A stretch of 64,000 bases of DNA from Haliclystus octoradiatus (taxonomy: Eukaryota; Cnidaria; Staurozoa; Stauromedusae; Haliclystidae), in assembly GCA_916610825.1 (NCBI GenBank), contig OU744452.1, positions 3,507,543-3,571,542 of the forward strand, in the 5' to 3' direction. How positions within the stretch are numbered: the first letter of the stretch is position 1; each line of letters begins with the position of its first letter. Below, in pieces: positions 11,951-24,455 of the stretch. The notes under the pieces were generated by a model, which did no database searches, had not been told where the DNA came from, and worked only from the letters and a program-made list of their open reading frames with translations. A program made the translations under genes and the position numbers.

Positions 11951-14240
11951 GTTGGTAGTTGTTCATCATTTATGGCCATTTTGGGACTCTTTTATGAGTT
12001 ATTGGTCATTTTGCAGTCTTTCAAGAATTAGGCATTACTTTTGGGAACTTGTAGCTCAATTGGGAGTTAATCATCATGTTTGGTCGTTTTGAACTTCCAT
12101 GGGACATAGGCATTGTTTTTGGTCATTTTGCACAATCTTGGAAATTAGACATTGTTTTTATTCATTTTGAACTCTCTTGGTAGTTATGTATCATTTTTGG
12201 TCACTTTGGACTTTTTTATGAGTTATGCGTCATTTTGATCATTTTGCACTCTTTCGAGAATTAGGCATTACTGTTGGTCATGTTGAACTCCCCTGGAGTT
12301 ATGCCTCATGTTTGGTCGTTTTGAACTTCCATGGGACTCAGGCATTGTTTTTGGTCATTTTGAACTCTTTTATGAGTTATGCATCACTTTGCACTCTCTT
12401 GGGAATTGGGCATTGTTTTTTTGTCATTTTGCACATTCTTGGGAATTAGACATTGTTTTTTGTCATTTTGCACTACCTTGGGAATTAGAATATGTTTTTG
12501 GTCATCTTGCACACCTTTGGAAAGTAGACATTGTTTTTGGTCATTTTGTGAACACTCTTGGTAGTTGTGAATCATTTATGGTCATTTTGGGACTCTTTTA
12601 TGATGTTTGCGTCATTTTGATCATTTTGCACTCTTTCGAGAATTAGGCATTACTGTTGGTCATGTTGAACTCCCCTGGAGTTATGCCTCATGTTTGGTCG
12701 TTTTGAACTTCCATGGGACTCAGGCATTGTTTTTGGTCATTTTGAACTCTTTTATGAGTTATGCATCACTTTGCACTCTCTTGGGAATTGGGCATTGTTT
12801 TTTTGTCATTTTGCACATTCTTGGGAATTAGACATTGTTTTTTGTCATTTTGCACTACCTTGGGAATTAGAATATGTTTTTGGTCATCTTGCACACCTTT
12901 GGAAAGTAGACATTGTTTTTGGTCATTTTGTGAACACTCTTGGTAGTTGTGAATCATTTATGGTCATTTTGGGACTCTTTTATGATGTTTGCGTCATTTT
13001 GATCATTTTGAACTTTTTTGAGAATTAGGCATTGCTTTAGTTCATTTTGAACTCCCTTGGGAGTTATGCATTGTTTTTGGTCATTTTGAACTCTTTTATA
13101 AGTTATGCATCATTTTGCACTCTATAGAGAATTAGGCATGGTTTTTGGTCATTTTGCACACCCTTGAAAATTAGGCATTTTTTTAGGTCTATTTGAACTC
13201 CAATCATTGTTTTTGGTAATTTTGAACAGCGTTTGGAATTATCCATTGCTTTTTGTTATTTTGAACTCCCATCATGGTTTTTGGTAATTATGAAATCTCT
13301 CGGGAGTTACGCAACATTCTTGATAATTTTGAACTTCCATGGGACTCAGGCATTTTATTGGTCATTTCAAACACTTTTATGAGATATGCATCATTTGCAC
13401 TCTCTTGGGAATTAGGCAAAAGATTGGTGATATTGCACTCCCTTGGGATTTAGGCATTGTTTTTTATCATTTTACACATTCTTGAGAATTAGACATTGTA
13501 TTTTGTCATTTTGCATTACATTGGGAATTAGAATATGTTTTTGGTCATTTTCCACACCTTTGTAAACTAGACATTGTTTTAGATCATTTTTAACTCCCAT
13601 GGGAGTTATGCATCATTTTCGTCATTTTGGGACTCTTTTATGAGTTATGCGTAATTTTGATCATTTTGCACTCTTTCGAGAATTAGGCATTACTTCAAAT
13701 AACATGGGATTTATGCAGCATGTTTGGTGATTTTGAACTCCTTCGGGAGTTATCTATTGTTTTTGGTCAAATTAAGCTCACTTCGGAGTTATGTATCATT
13801 CTTGGTCGTTTTGCACTCTCTCCATAATTAGGCATTACTTTTGGTCATTTTGAACACTCTTGGTAGTTATGCATCATTTATGGTCATTTTGGGACTGTTT
13901 TATGAGTTATTCGTCATTTTAGTCATTTGGAATTTTTTTGAGAATTAGGCATCGCTTTTGTATATTTTGAACTCCCTTGGAAGTTATGCATCATGTTTGG
14001 TCATTTTGAACTCCCTTGGGAGTTATGCATCATGTTTGGTCGTTTTGAACTTCCATGCCACTTGGCATTGTTTTTAGTCATTTTGCACTCCTTTGGGAAT
14101 TAGGCATTGTTTTTGATCATTTTGCACACCCTTGTTAATTAGAAATTGTTTTTTGTCATTTCGAAATCTATTGGGAATTATGCATCATTTTTGGTCACTT
14201 TGAGCTTCCAGGAGGCTCAGGCATTGTTCCTGGTCATTTT
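11951..14240 (+). repeat. Block type A, unit 6 (partial, ends at a joint)
   Basis: The unit begins with the gttggtag marker and follows unit 5 until about 14,240. It differs by the 382-bp duplication at 12,225-12,988 and by an 11-bp deletion at about 13,695, where tactt joins caaataac and the usual ttggtcatttt is missing. It breaks off inside the monomer after gttcctggtcatttt at about 14,240. Confidence 0.75.
12225..12988 (+). repeat. 382-bp direct tandem duplication, two copies
   Basis: Copy one is 12,225-12,606 and copy two 12,607-12,988. I saw no difference between them; both share the variant ggaaagtagac that other units lack. The seam lies in gcgtcattttgatcattttg, which is present at both ends of the module, so exchange between two similar monomers explains it. 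Private variants shared by both copies mark it as recent. Confidence 0.9.
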
Positions 14241-14275
14241 AAATTGGAACATTAGAAATTAGAATTTTTTTTTTT
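14238..14275 (+). other. Irregular joint between block types A and B
   Basis: After ggtcatttta the sequence reads aattggaacattag and then aaattagaa with a run of eleven T. In the sister copy near 16,300 the same place reads gcactacattggaaattagaa with a T run of ten. The fragment with aattggaacattag occurs only here. It resembles a scrambled re-use of attggaa and aaattagaa, as expected from imprecise end joining or template switching. Confidence 0.65.
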
Positions 14276-17200
14276 GGTCATTTTGCACAGTCTTGGGAAT
14301 TACACATTGTTTTATGTCATTTTGCACTACCTTGGGAATTAGAATATGTTTTGGTCATTTTGCACACCTTTGGAAATTAGACATTGTTTTTGGTCACTTT
14401 GAACACTCTTGGTAGTTATGCATCATTTATGGTCATTTTGGGACTCTTTTATTATTTATGCGTCATTTTGATCATTTTGAACTTTTTTGAGAATTAGGCA
14501 TTGCATTTGTTCCTTTTGAACTTCCTTGGAAGTTAAGCATCATTTTTGGTCATTTTGAACTCTCTTTGGAGTTATGCATCATGTTTGCTCGTTTTGATCT
14601 TCCATGCATCTTAGGCATTGTTTTTGGTCCTTTTGAACTCTTTTATGAGTTATGCATCATTTTGCACTCACTAGAAAATTAGGCATGGTTTTTTGTCATT
14701 TTGCACACCCTTAAAAATTAGGCATTTATTTGGTCATTTTGAACTCCCATCATTGTTTTTGGTAATTTTTACCTCCCATTGGAGTGATGCATCATTTTGG
14801 TCATTTTGAATTACCTTGGGCATGAGACATTGTTTTTGGTCATTTTGAACAGCCTTGGAAATTATCCATTGTTTTTTGTTATTTTGAACTCCCATCATTG
14901 TTTTTGATAATTTTTGACTCCCATGAGAGTTATGGATCATTTTCGTCATTTTGGGACTCTTTTATGAGTTATGCGTAATTTTGATCATTTTGCACTCTTT
15001 CGAGAATTAGGCATTACTTTTGGTCATTTTCAAATAACATGGGATTTATGCATCATGTTTGGTGATTTTGAACTCCTTTTGGAGTTATCTATTGTTTTTG
15101 GTCAAATTGAGCTCTCTTCGGAGTTATGTATCATTCTTGGTCGTTTTGCACTCTCTCCAGAATTAGATCATTTTGGTCATTTTGAACTCCATTGGGAGTT
15201 ATGCATCATGTTTGACCATTTTCAACTCCCTTGGGAGTTATGCCTCATATTTGGTCGTTTTGAACTTCGATGAGACTTAAGCATTGTTTTTGGTCATTTT
15301 GAACTGCCTTGGGAATAATCTATTGTTTTTGGTCAAATTGAGCTCATTTCGGTGTAATGCATCATTCTTGGTCATTTTGAAGTCCCTCGGGAATTAGACA
15401 TTGCTTTTGGTTATTTTGAACTCCCATCATTGTTTCTGGTCATTTTAAAATCCCATGGGAGTTATGCATCATTTTCGTCATTTTGGGACTCTTTTATGAG
15501 TTATGCGTAATTTTGATCATTTTGCACTCTTTCGAGAATTAGGCATTACTTTTGGTCATTTTCAAATAACATGGGATTTATGCAGCATGTTTGGTGATTT
15601 TGAACTCCTTCGGGAGTTATCTATTGTTTTTGGTCAAATTAAGCTCACTTCGGAGTTATTTATCATTCTTGGTCGTTTTGCACTCTCTCCATAATTAGGC
15701 ATTACTTTTGGTCATTTTGAACACTCTTGGTAGTTATGCATCATTTATGGTCATTTTGGGACTGTTTTATGAGTTATTCGTCATTTTAGTCATTTGGAAT
15801 TTTTTTGAGAATTAGGCATCGCTTTTGTATATTTTGAACTCCCTTGGAAGTTATGCATCATGTTTGGTCATTTTGAACTCCCTTGGGAGTTATGCATCAT
15901 GTTTGGTCGTTTTGAATTTCCATGCCACTTGGCATTGTTTTTAGTCATTTTGCACTCCTTTGGGAATTAGGCATTGTTTTTGATCATTTTGCACACCCTT
16001 GTTAATTAGAAATTGTTTTTTGTCATTTCGAAATCTATTGGGAATTATGCATCATTTTTGGTCACTTTGAGCTTCCAGGAGGCTCAGGCATTGTTCCTGG
16101 TCATTTTAAACTTCCATGGCAGTTATGCATCATTTTGGCCATTTTGAATTACCTTGGGAATTATCCATTGCTTTTTGTTATTTTAAAATCCCATCATTGT
16201 TTTTGATAATTTTTGACTCCCATGGGAGTTATGCATCATTTTCGTCATTTTGGGACTCTTTTATGAGTTATGCGTAATTTTGATCATTTTGCACTACATT
16301 GGAAATTAGAATTTTTTTTTTGGTCATTTTGCACAGTCTTGGGAATTACACATTGTTTTATGTCATTTTGCACTACCTTGGGAATTAGAATATGTTTTGG
16401 TCATTTTGCACACCTTTGGAAATTAGACATTGTTTTTGGTCACTTTGAACACTCTTGGTAGTTATGCATCATTTATGGTCATTTTGGGACTCTTTTATTA
16501 TTTATGCGTCATTTTGATCATTTTGAACTTTTTTGAGAATTAGGCATTGCATTTGTTCCTTTTGAACTTCCTTGGAAGTTAAGCATCATTTTTGGTCATT
16601 TTGAACTCTCTTTGGAGTTATGCATCATGTTTGCTCGTTTTGATCTTCCATGCATCTTAGGCATTGTTTTTGGTCCTTTTGAACTCTTTTATGAGTTATG
16701 CATCATTTTGCACTCACTAGAAAATTAGGCATGGTTTTTTGTCATTTTGCACACCCTTAAAAATTAGGCATTTATTTGGTCATTTTGAACTCCCATCATT
16801 GTTTTTGGTAATTTTTACCTCCCATTGGAGTGATGCATCATTTTGGTCATTTTGAATTACCTTGGGCATGAGACATTGTTTTTGGTCATTTTGAACAGCC
16901 TTGGAAATTATCCATTGTTTTTTGTTATTTTGAACTCCCATCATTGTTTTTGATAATTTTTGACTCCCATGAGAGTTATGGATCATTTTCGTCATTTTGG
17001 GACTCTTTTATGAGTTATGCGTAATTTTGATCATTTTGCACTCTTTCGAGAATTAGGCATTACTTTTGGTCATTTTCAAATAACATGGGATTTATGCATC
17101 ATGTTTGGTGATTTTGAACTCCTTTTGGAGTTATCTATTGTTTTTGGTCAAATTGAGCTCTCTTCGGAGTTATGTATCATTCTTGGTCGTTTTGCACTCT

Positions 17201-17374
17201 CTCCAGAATTAGATCATTTTGGTCATTTTGAACTCCATTGGGAGTTATGCATCATGTTTGACCATTTTCAACTCCCTTGGGAGTTATGCCTCATATTTGG
17301 TCGTTTTGAACTTCGATGAGACTTAAGCATTGTTTTTGGTCATTTTGAACTGCCTTGGGAATTATCCATTGCTT
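14262..17374 (+). repeat. Block type B: about 1.07-kb segment twice at 2,046-bp spacing
   Basis: Bases about 14,262-15,328 recur at about 16,306-17,374. The match includes distinctive monomers such as acctcccattggagtgatgc (14,771 and 16,817) and ctccagaattagatcatttt. Open frames spanning 71 and 100 codons inside the segment are identical in both copies. The interval 15,329-16,305 is different: it first carries caaattgagctcatttcgg, then a stretch of type A resembling 13,615-14,240. The second copy ends near 17,374, where tatccattgctttttg replaces tctattgtttttgg. Confidence 0.85.
14741..14769 (+). repeat. Reference short monomer, 29 bp, right dyad arm missing
   Basis: Here gaactccc is followed directly by atcattgtttttggtaatttt, so the unit is ten bases shorter than normal and the right arm of the dyad is gone. 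The same short form recurs many times, for example near 4125, 17,390, 20,650, 34,550 and 46,700, always in equivalent positions of the higher-order blocks. It is therefore an inherited monomer type rather than repeated independent deletion. Because 29 is not a multiple of three it shifts the reading frame wherever it occurs. Confidence 0.9.
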
Positions 17375-17424
17375 TTTGTTATTTTGAACTCCTATCATGG
17401 TTTTTGGTGATTATGAACTCTCTT

Positions 17425-17441
17425 GATAATTTTGCAACATA
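17425..17441 (+). other. 17-bp insertion at the centre of a dyad
   Basis: Sister monomers read gaactctcttgggagttacgcaac. Here gataattttgcaacata is inserted after actctctt, exactly between the two arms. The inserted bases resemble the downstream neighbourhood (cttgataatttt and gcaacatt), so it looks templated from within 40 bases. The equivalent place in the copy near 28,310 carries a different lesion. Confidence 0.85.
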
Positions 17442-19809
17442 GGGAGTTACGCAACATTCTTGATAATTTTGAACTTCCATGGGACTCAGGCATTGTTTTT
17501 GGTCATTTTAAACACTTTTATGAGTTATGCATCATTTGCACTCTCTTTTGAATCAGGCATTACTATTGGTCATGTTGAACTCCCTTGGGAGTTATGCCTC
17601 ATGTTAGGTCGTTTTAAAATTCAAATTTACTCAGGCATTGTTTTTGGTCATTTTAAACACTTTTATGAGTTATGCATCACTTTGCACTCTCTTGGGAATT
17701 GGGCACAACTTTTGGTCATTTTGCACTTCCTTGGCAATTAGAAAAGGTTTTTTGTCATTTCGAACTCTCTTGGGAGTTATGCATCATTTCTGTTCATTTT
17801 GAACATCCAGGGGGCTCAGGCATTGTTTCTTGTCATTTTGAACTTCCATGGGAGTTATGCATCATTTTGGTAATTTTTAATCACCTTGGGAATGAGACAT
17901 TGTTTTTGGTCATTTTGAACTTTGTTAGTAAATATACATCATTGTTGGTCATTTCCCACTCTCTTGGAAATAAGGCATTACTTTTTGTCATTTTGCACTC
18001 CCTTGGGAATTAGGAGTTGTTTTTGGTAATTTTGCACACCTTTAGAAATTAAACATTGTTTTTGGTCATTTCGAACACTCTTGGTAGTTATGCTTCATTT
18101 ATGGTCATTTTGGGACTGTTTTATGAGTTATGCGTCATTTTGGTCATTTTGAACTTTTTGAGAATTAGTCATTGCTTTTATATATTTTGAACTCCCTTGA
18201 AAGTTATGCATCATGTTTGGTCATTTTGATCTCTCTTGAGAGTTATGCATCATGTTTAGTCAATTTGAACTCGTTTGAGAGTTATGCATCATTTTTGGTC
18301 CTTTTGAACTTCCATGAAACCAAGGCATTTTTTCTGGTCATTTTGAACTCTTTTATGAGTTATGCATCATTTTGCACTCTCTAAAGAATTGGGCATGGTT
18401 TTTGGTCGTTTTGAACTGTCATGGGACATAGGCATTGTTTTTGGTCACTTTGCACAATCTTGGAAATTATACATTGTTTTTGATAATTTTGAACAGGGTT
18501 GGGAATTATCCATTGCTTTTTGTTATTTTGAACTCCCATCATGGTTTTTGGTAATTATGAACTCTCTTGGGAGTTACGCAACATTTTTGATAATTTTTAA
18601 CTTCCATGGGACTCAGGCATTGTTTTTGGTCATTTTAAACACTTTTATGAGGTATGCGTCATTTGCATTCTCTTGGGAATTAGGCACAAGATTGGTGATA
18701 TTGCACTCCCTATGGATTTAGGCATTGTTTTTGGTCATTTTGCACATTTTTGGGAATTAGACATTGTTTTTTGTCATTTTGCACTACATTTGGAATTAGA
18801 ATATGTTTTTGGTCATTTTCCATACCTTTGGAAACTAGACATTGTTTTAGATCATTTTAAACTCCCATGGGAGTTATGCATCATTTTCGTCATTTTGGGA
18901 CTCTTTTATGAGTTATGTTTTATTTTGATCATTTTGCAGTCTTTCGAGAATTAGGCATTACTTTCGGTCATTTTCAAATAACATGGGATTTATGCATCAT
19001 GTTTGGTCATTTTGAACTCCATTGGGAGTTATCTATTGTTTTTGGTCAAATTAAGCTCTCTTCGGAGTTATGTATCATTCTTGGTCGTTTTGCACTCTCT
19101 CCAGAATTAGGCATTACTTTTGGTCATTTTGAACTCCATTGGGAGTTATGCATCATGTTTACTCGTTTTGAATTTCCATGGCAATTGGCATTGTTTTTAG
19201 TCATTTTCACTCCCTTCGGAATTACGCATTGTTTTTGGTCATTTTGCACAACCTTGTTAATTAGAAATTGTTTTTTGTCATTTTGAAATTCCAGGGGGCT
19301 CAGGCATTGTTTCTGGTCATTTTAAACTCCCATGGGAGTTATGCATCATTTTGGTCGTTTTGACTTACCTTGGGAATGAGACATTGTTTTTGGTCATTTT
19401 GAACAGCCTTGGAAACTATCCATTGCTTTTTGTTATTTTGAACTCCCATCATCGTTTTTGGTAATTTTGAACTCTCTTGGGAGTTACGCAGAATTCTTGA
19501 TAATTTTGAACTTCCATTGGACTCACGCATTGCTTTTGGTCATTTTAAACACTTTTATGAGTTATGCATCATTTGCACTCTCTTGGGAATTAGGCACAGG
19601 ATTGGTGATTGTGCACTCCCTTAGGATTTAGGCATTGTTTTTGGTCATTTTGCACATTCTTGGGAATTAGACATTGTTTTTTGTCATTTTACACTACATT
19701 GGAAATTAGAATATGTTTTTGGTCGTTTTGCACAGTCTTTGGAATTAGACATTGTTTTATGTCATTTTGCACTACCTTGGGAATTAGAATATGTTTTTGG
19801 TCATTTTGA
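17442..19809 (+). repeat. Block type C, first copy (about 2.35 kb)
   Basis: This block has its own marker monomers: attcaaatttactcaggc (about 17,618), gaacatccagggggctcagg (about 17,803), ttttatatattttgaa (about 18,178) and gcacaagattggtgatattg (about 18,684). Bases 17,459-19,809 recur at 28,319-30,670, a spacing of 10,860 bp. Bases 18,060-19,690 recur immediately downstream at about 20,175-21,806. Confidence 0.85.
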
Positions 19810-20174
19810 AATTCCAGGGGGCTCAGGCATTGTTTCTGGTCATTTTGAACTCCATTGGGAGTTATGCATCATGTTTGACCATTTTCAACTCCCTTGGGAG
19901 TTTTGCCTCATATTTGGTCGTTTTGAACTTCGATGAGACTTAAGCATTGTTTTTGGTCATTTTGAACTGCCTTGGGAATTATCCATTGTTTTTGGTCAAA
20001 TTGAGCTCATTTCGGTGTAATGCATCATTCTTGGTCATTTTGAAGTCCCTCGGGAATTAGACATTGCTTTTGGTTATTTTGAACTCCCATCCTTGTTTCT
20101 GGTCATTTTAAAATCCCATGGGAGTTACGCAACATTTTTGATAATTTTGAACTTCCATGGGACTCAGGCATTGT
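19691..20174 (+). repeat. Mixed monomers between the two type C segments
   Basis: After the gcacagtctttgg monomer (about 19,730) the array shows a ccagggggctcagg monomer. A short run then resembles the end of block type B (gaccattttcaactccc, cttcgatgagacttaagc, caaattgagctcatttcgg). It returns to type C near 20,175. It thus looks like a type B fragment of about 250 bp spliced into type C. Confidence 0.65.
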
Positions 20175-21806
20175 TTTTGGTCATTTTGAACACTCTTGGT
20201 AGTTATGCTTCATTTATGGTCATTTTGGGACTGTTTTATGAGTTATGCGTCATTTTGGTCATTTTGAACTTTTTGAGAATTAGTCATTGCTTTTATATAT
20301 TTTGAACTCCCTTGGAAGTTATGCATCATGTTTGGTCATTTTGATCTCTCTTGAGAGTTATGCATCATGTTTAGTCATTTTGAACTCGTTTGAGAGTTAT
20401 GCATCATTTTTGGTCCTTTTGAACTTCCATGGGACCAAGGCATTTTTTCTGGTCATTTTGAACTCTTTTATGAGTTATGCATCATTTTGCACTCTCTAAA
20501 GAATTCGGCATGGTTTTTGGTCGTTTTGAACTGTCATGGGACATAGGCATTGTTTTTGGTCATTTTGAACAATCTTGGAAATTATACATTGTTTTTGATA
20601 ATTTTGAACAGCGTTGGGAATTATCCATTGCTTTTTGTTATTTTGAACTCCCATCATGGTTTTTGGTAATTATGAATTCTCTTGGGAGTTACGCAACATT
20701 TTTGATAATTTTGAACTTCCATGGGACTCAGGCATTGTTTTTGGTCATTTTAAACACTTTTATGAGAAATGCGTCATTTGCATTCTCTTGGGAATTAGGC
20801 ACAAGATTGGTGATATTGCACTCCCTATGGATTTAGGCATTGTTTTTGGTCATTTTGCACATTTTTGGGAATTAGACATTGTTTTTTGTCATTTTGCACT
20901 ACATTTGGAATTAGAATATGTTTTTGGTCATTTTCCATACCTTTGGAAACTAGACATTGTTTTAGATCATTTTAAACTCCCATGGGAGTTATGCATCATT
21001 TTCGTCATTTTGGGACTCTTTTATGAGTTTTGTTTAATTTTGATCATTTTGCAGTCTTTCAAGAATTAGGCATTACTTTTGGTCATTTTCAAATAACATG
21101 GGATTTATGCATCATGTTTGGTCATTTTGAACTCCATTGGGAGTTATCTATTGTTTTTGGTCAAATTAAGCTCTCTTCGGAGTTATGTATCATTCTTGGT
21201 CGTTTTGCACTCTCTCCAGAATTAGGCATTACTTTTGGTCAATTTGAACTCCATTGGGAGTTATGCATCATGTTTACTCGTTTTGAATTTCCATGGCAAT
21301 TGGCATTGTTTTTAGTCATTTTCACTCCCTTCGGAATTACGCATTGTTTTTGGTCATTTTGCACAACCTTGTTAATTAGAAATTGTTTTTTGTCATTTTG
21401 AAATTCCAGGGGTGCTCAGGCATTGTTTCTGGTCATTTTAAACTCCCATGGGAGTTATGCATCATTTTGGTCGTTTTGAATTACCTTGGGAATGAGACAT
21501 TGTTTTTGGTCATTTTGAACAGCCTTGGAAACTATCCATTGCTTTTTGTTATTTTGAACTCCCATCATTGTTTTTGGTAATTTTGAACTCTCTTGGGAGT
21601 TACGCAGAATTCTTGATAATTTTGAACTTCCATTGGACTCACGCATTGCTTTTGGTCATTTTAAACACTTTTATGAATTAGGCATCATTCGCACTCTCTT
21701 GGGAATTAGGCACAGGATTGGTGATTGTGCACTCCCTTAGGATTTAGGCATTGTTTTTGGTCATTTTGCACATTCTTGGGAATTAGACATTGTTTTTTGT
21801 CATTAT
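20175..21806 (+). repeat. Block type C, second copy (spacing about 2,115 bp)
   Basis: This copy matches 18,060-19,690 at a spacing of 2,115 to 2,116 bases with scattered substitutions, for example atgagaaatgcg for atgaggtatgcg. One extra base sits in ccaggggtgctcagg near 21,410. The match ends near 21,806, where the next monomers change to gcactacc and gtcatcttgcac, which belong to block type A. Confidence 0.85.
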
Positions 21807-24455
21807 GCACTACCTTGGGAATTAGAATATGTTTTTGGTCATCTTGCACACCTTTGGAAATTAGACATTGTTTTTGGTCATTTTGTGAACACTCTTGGTA
21901 GTTATGAATCATTTATGGTCATTTTGGGACTCTTTTATGATGTTTGCGTCATTTTGATCATTTTGAACTTTCTTGAGAATTAGGCATTGCTTTTGTTCAT
22001 TTTGAACTCCCTTGGAAGTTATGCATCATGATTGGTCATTTTGAACTCCCTTGGGAGTTATGCATTGTTTTTGGTCATTTTGAACTCTTTTATAAGTTAT
22101 GCATCATTTTGCACTCTATAGAGAATTAGGCATGGTTTTTGGTCATTTTGCACACCCTTGAAAATTAGGCATTTTTTTAGGTCTATTTGAACTCCAATCA
22201 TTGTTTTTGGTAATTTTGAACAGCGTTGGGAATTATCCATTGCTTTTTGTTATTTTGAATTCCCATCATGGTTTTTGGTAATTATGAACTCTCTCGGGAG
22301 TTACGCAACATTCTTGATAATTTTGAACTTCCATGGGACTCAGGCATTTTTTTGGTCATTTTAAATACTTTTATGAGATATGCATCATTTGCACTCTCTT
22401 GAGAATTAGGCAAAAGATTGGTGAAAATGCACTCCCTTGTGATTTAGGCATTGTTTTTTATCATTTTACACATTCTTGGGAATTAGACAAGGTTTTTTTT
22501 TTATTTTGCATAACATTGGGAATTAGAATATGTTTTTGGTCATTTTCCACACCTTTGGAAACTGGACATTGTTTTAGATCATTTTTAACTCCCATGGGAG
22601 TTATGCATCATTTTCGTCATTTTGGGACTCTCTTATGAGTTATGCGTAATTTTGATCATTTTGCACTCTTTCGAGAATTAGGCATTACTTTTGGTCATTT
22701 TCAAATAACATAGGATTTATGCATCATGTATGGTGATTTTGAACTCCTTTGGGAGTTATCTATTGTTTTTGGTCAAATTAAGCTCTCTTCGGAGTTATGT
22801 ATCATTCTTGGTCGTTTTGCACTCTCTCCATAATTAGGCATTACTTTTGGCCATTTTGAACTCTATTGGTAATTATACATCATTTTTGGTCATTTTGCAC
22901 ACCCTTTGGAATTAGGAATTGTTTTTGGTAATTTTGCACCCTTTTGGAAATTAGACATTGTTTTTGGTCATTTTGAACACTCTTGGTAGTTATGCATCAT
23001 TTATGGTCATTTTGGGACTGTTTTATGAGTTATTCGCCATTTTAGTCATTTTGAACTTTTTTGAGAATTAGGCATCGCATTTGTATGTTTTTAACTCCCT
23101 TGGAAGTTATGTATCATTCTTGGTCATTTTGCACTCCCTTGGGAATTAGGCATTGCTTTTTGTTATTTTGAACTCTCATCATTGTTTCTGGTCATTTGAA
23201 AATCCCATGGGAGTTATGCATCATTTTGGTCATTTTGAATTACCTTGGGATTAGACATTGTTTTGGTCATTTTGAACTCTATTGTTAATTATATATCATT
23301 TTTGGTCATTTAGCACACCCTTTGGAATTAACTAGTGTTTTTGGTCATTTTAAACACTGTTGGTAGTTGTTCATCATTTATGGCCATTTTGGGACTCTTT
23401 TATGAGTTATGGGTCGTTTTGCAGTCTTTCAAGAATTAGGCATTACTTTTGGGAACTTGTAGCTCAATTGGGAGTTAATCATCATGTTTGGTCGTTTTGA
23501 ACTTCCATGGGACATAGGCATTGTTTTTGGTCATTTTGCACAATCTTGGAAATTAGACATTGTTTTTATTCATTTTGAACTCTCTTGGTAGTTATGTATC
23601 ATTTTTGGTCACTTTGGACTTTTTTATGAGTTATGCGTCATTTTGATCATTTTGCACTCTTTCGAGAATTAGGCATTACTGTTGGTCATGTTGAACTCCC
23701 CTGGAGTTATGCCTCATGTTTGGTCGTTTTGAACTTCCATGGGACTCAGGCATTGTATTTGGTCATTTTGAACTCTTTTATGAGTTATGCATCACTTTGC
23801 ACTCTCTTGGGAATTGGGCATTGTTTTTTTGTCATTTTGCACATTCTTGGGAATTAGACATTGTTTTTTGTCATTTTGCACTACCTTGGGAATTAGAATA
23901 TGTTTTTGGTCATCTTGCACACCTTTGGAAATTAGACATTGTTTTTGGTCATTTTGTGAACACTCTTGGTAGTTGTGAATCATTTATGGTCATTTTGGGA
24001 CTCTTTTATGATGTTTGCGTCATTTTGATCATTTTGAACTTTTTTGAGAATTAGGCATTGCTTTAGTTCATTTTGAACTCCCTTGGAAGTTATGCATCAT
24101 GATTGGTCAATTTGAACTCCCTTGGGAGTTATGCATTGTTTTTGGTCATTTTGAACTCTTTTATAAGTTATGCATCATTTTGCACTCTATAGAGAATTAG
24201 GCATGGTTTTTGGTCATTTTGCACACCCTTGAAAATTAGGCATTTTTTTATGTCTATTTGAACTCCAATCATTGTTTTTGGTAATTTTGAACAGCGTTTG
24301 GAATTATCCATTGCTTTTTGTTATTTTGAACTCCCATCATGGTTTTTGGTAATTATGAACTCTCTCGGGAGTTACGCAACATTCTTGATAATTTTGAACT
24401 TCCATGGGACTCAGGCATTTTTTTGGTCATTTCAAAAACTTTTATGAGATATGCA
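21807..24455 (+). repeat. Block type A returns (unit 7)
   Basis: The gtcatcttgcacacc, gtgaacactcttgg and gcatcatgattgg monomers of type A reappear here, and the gttggtag marker is at 23,359. The stretch 22,680-24,050 follows 11,400-13,030 closely, at a spacing that steps from 11,291 to 11,408 because unit 5 lacks three monomers. Unit 7 keeps those monomers (about 22,857-22,975). The 382-bp duplication present at 12,225 is absent here. Confidence 0.8.

Noticed and set aside
14255..14276. Run of eleven T as a poly(A) tail of an inverted retroposon
   Set aside because: The run extends an ordinary T-rich box of the monomer (ten T in the sister copy), and neither target-site duplication nor foreign sequence accompanies it.
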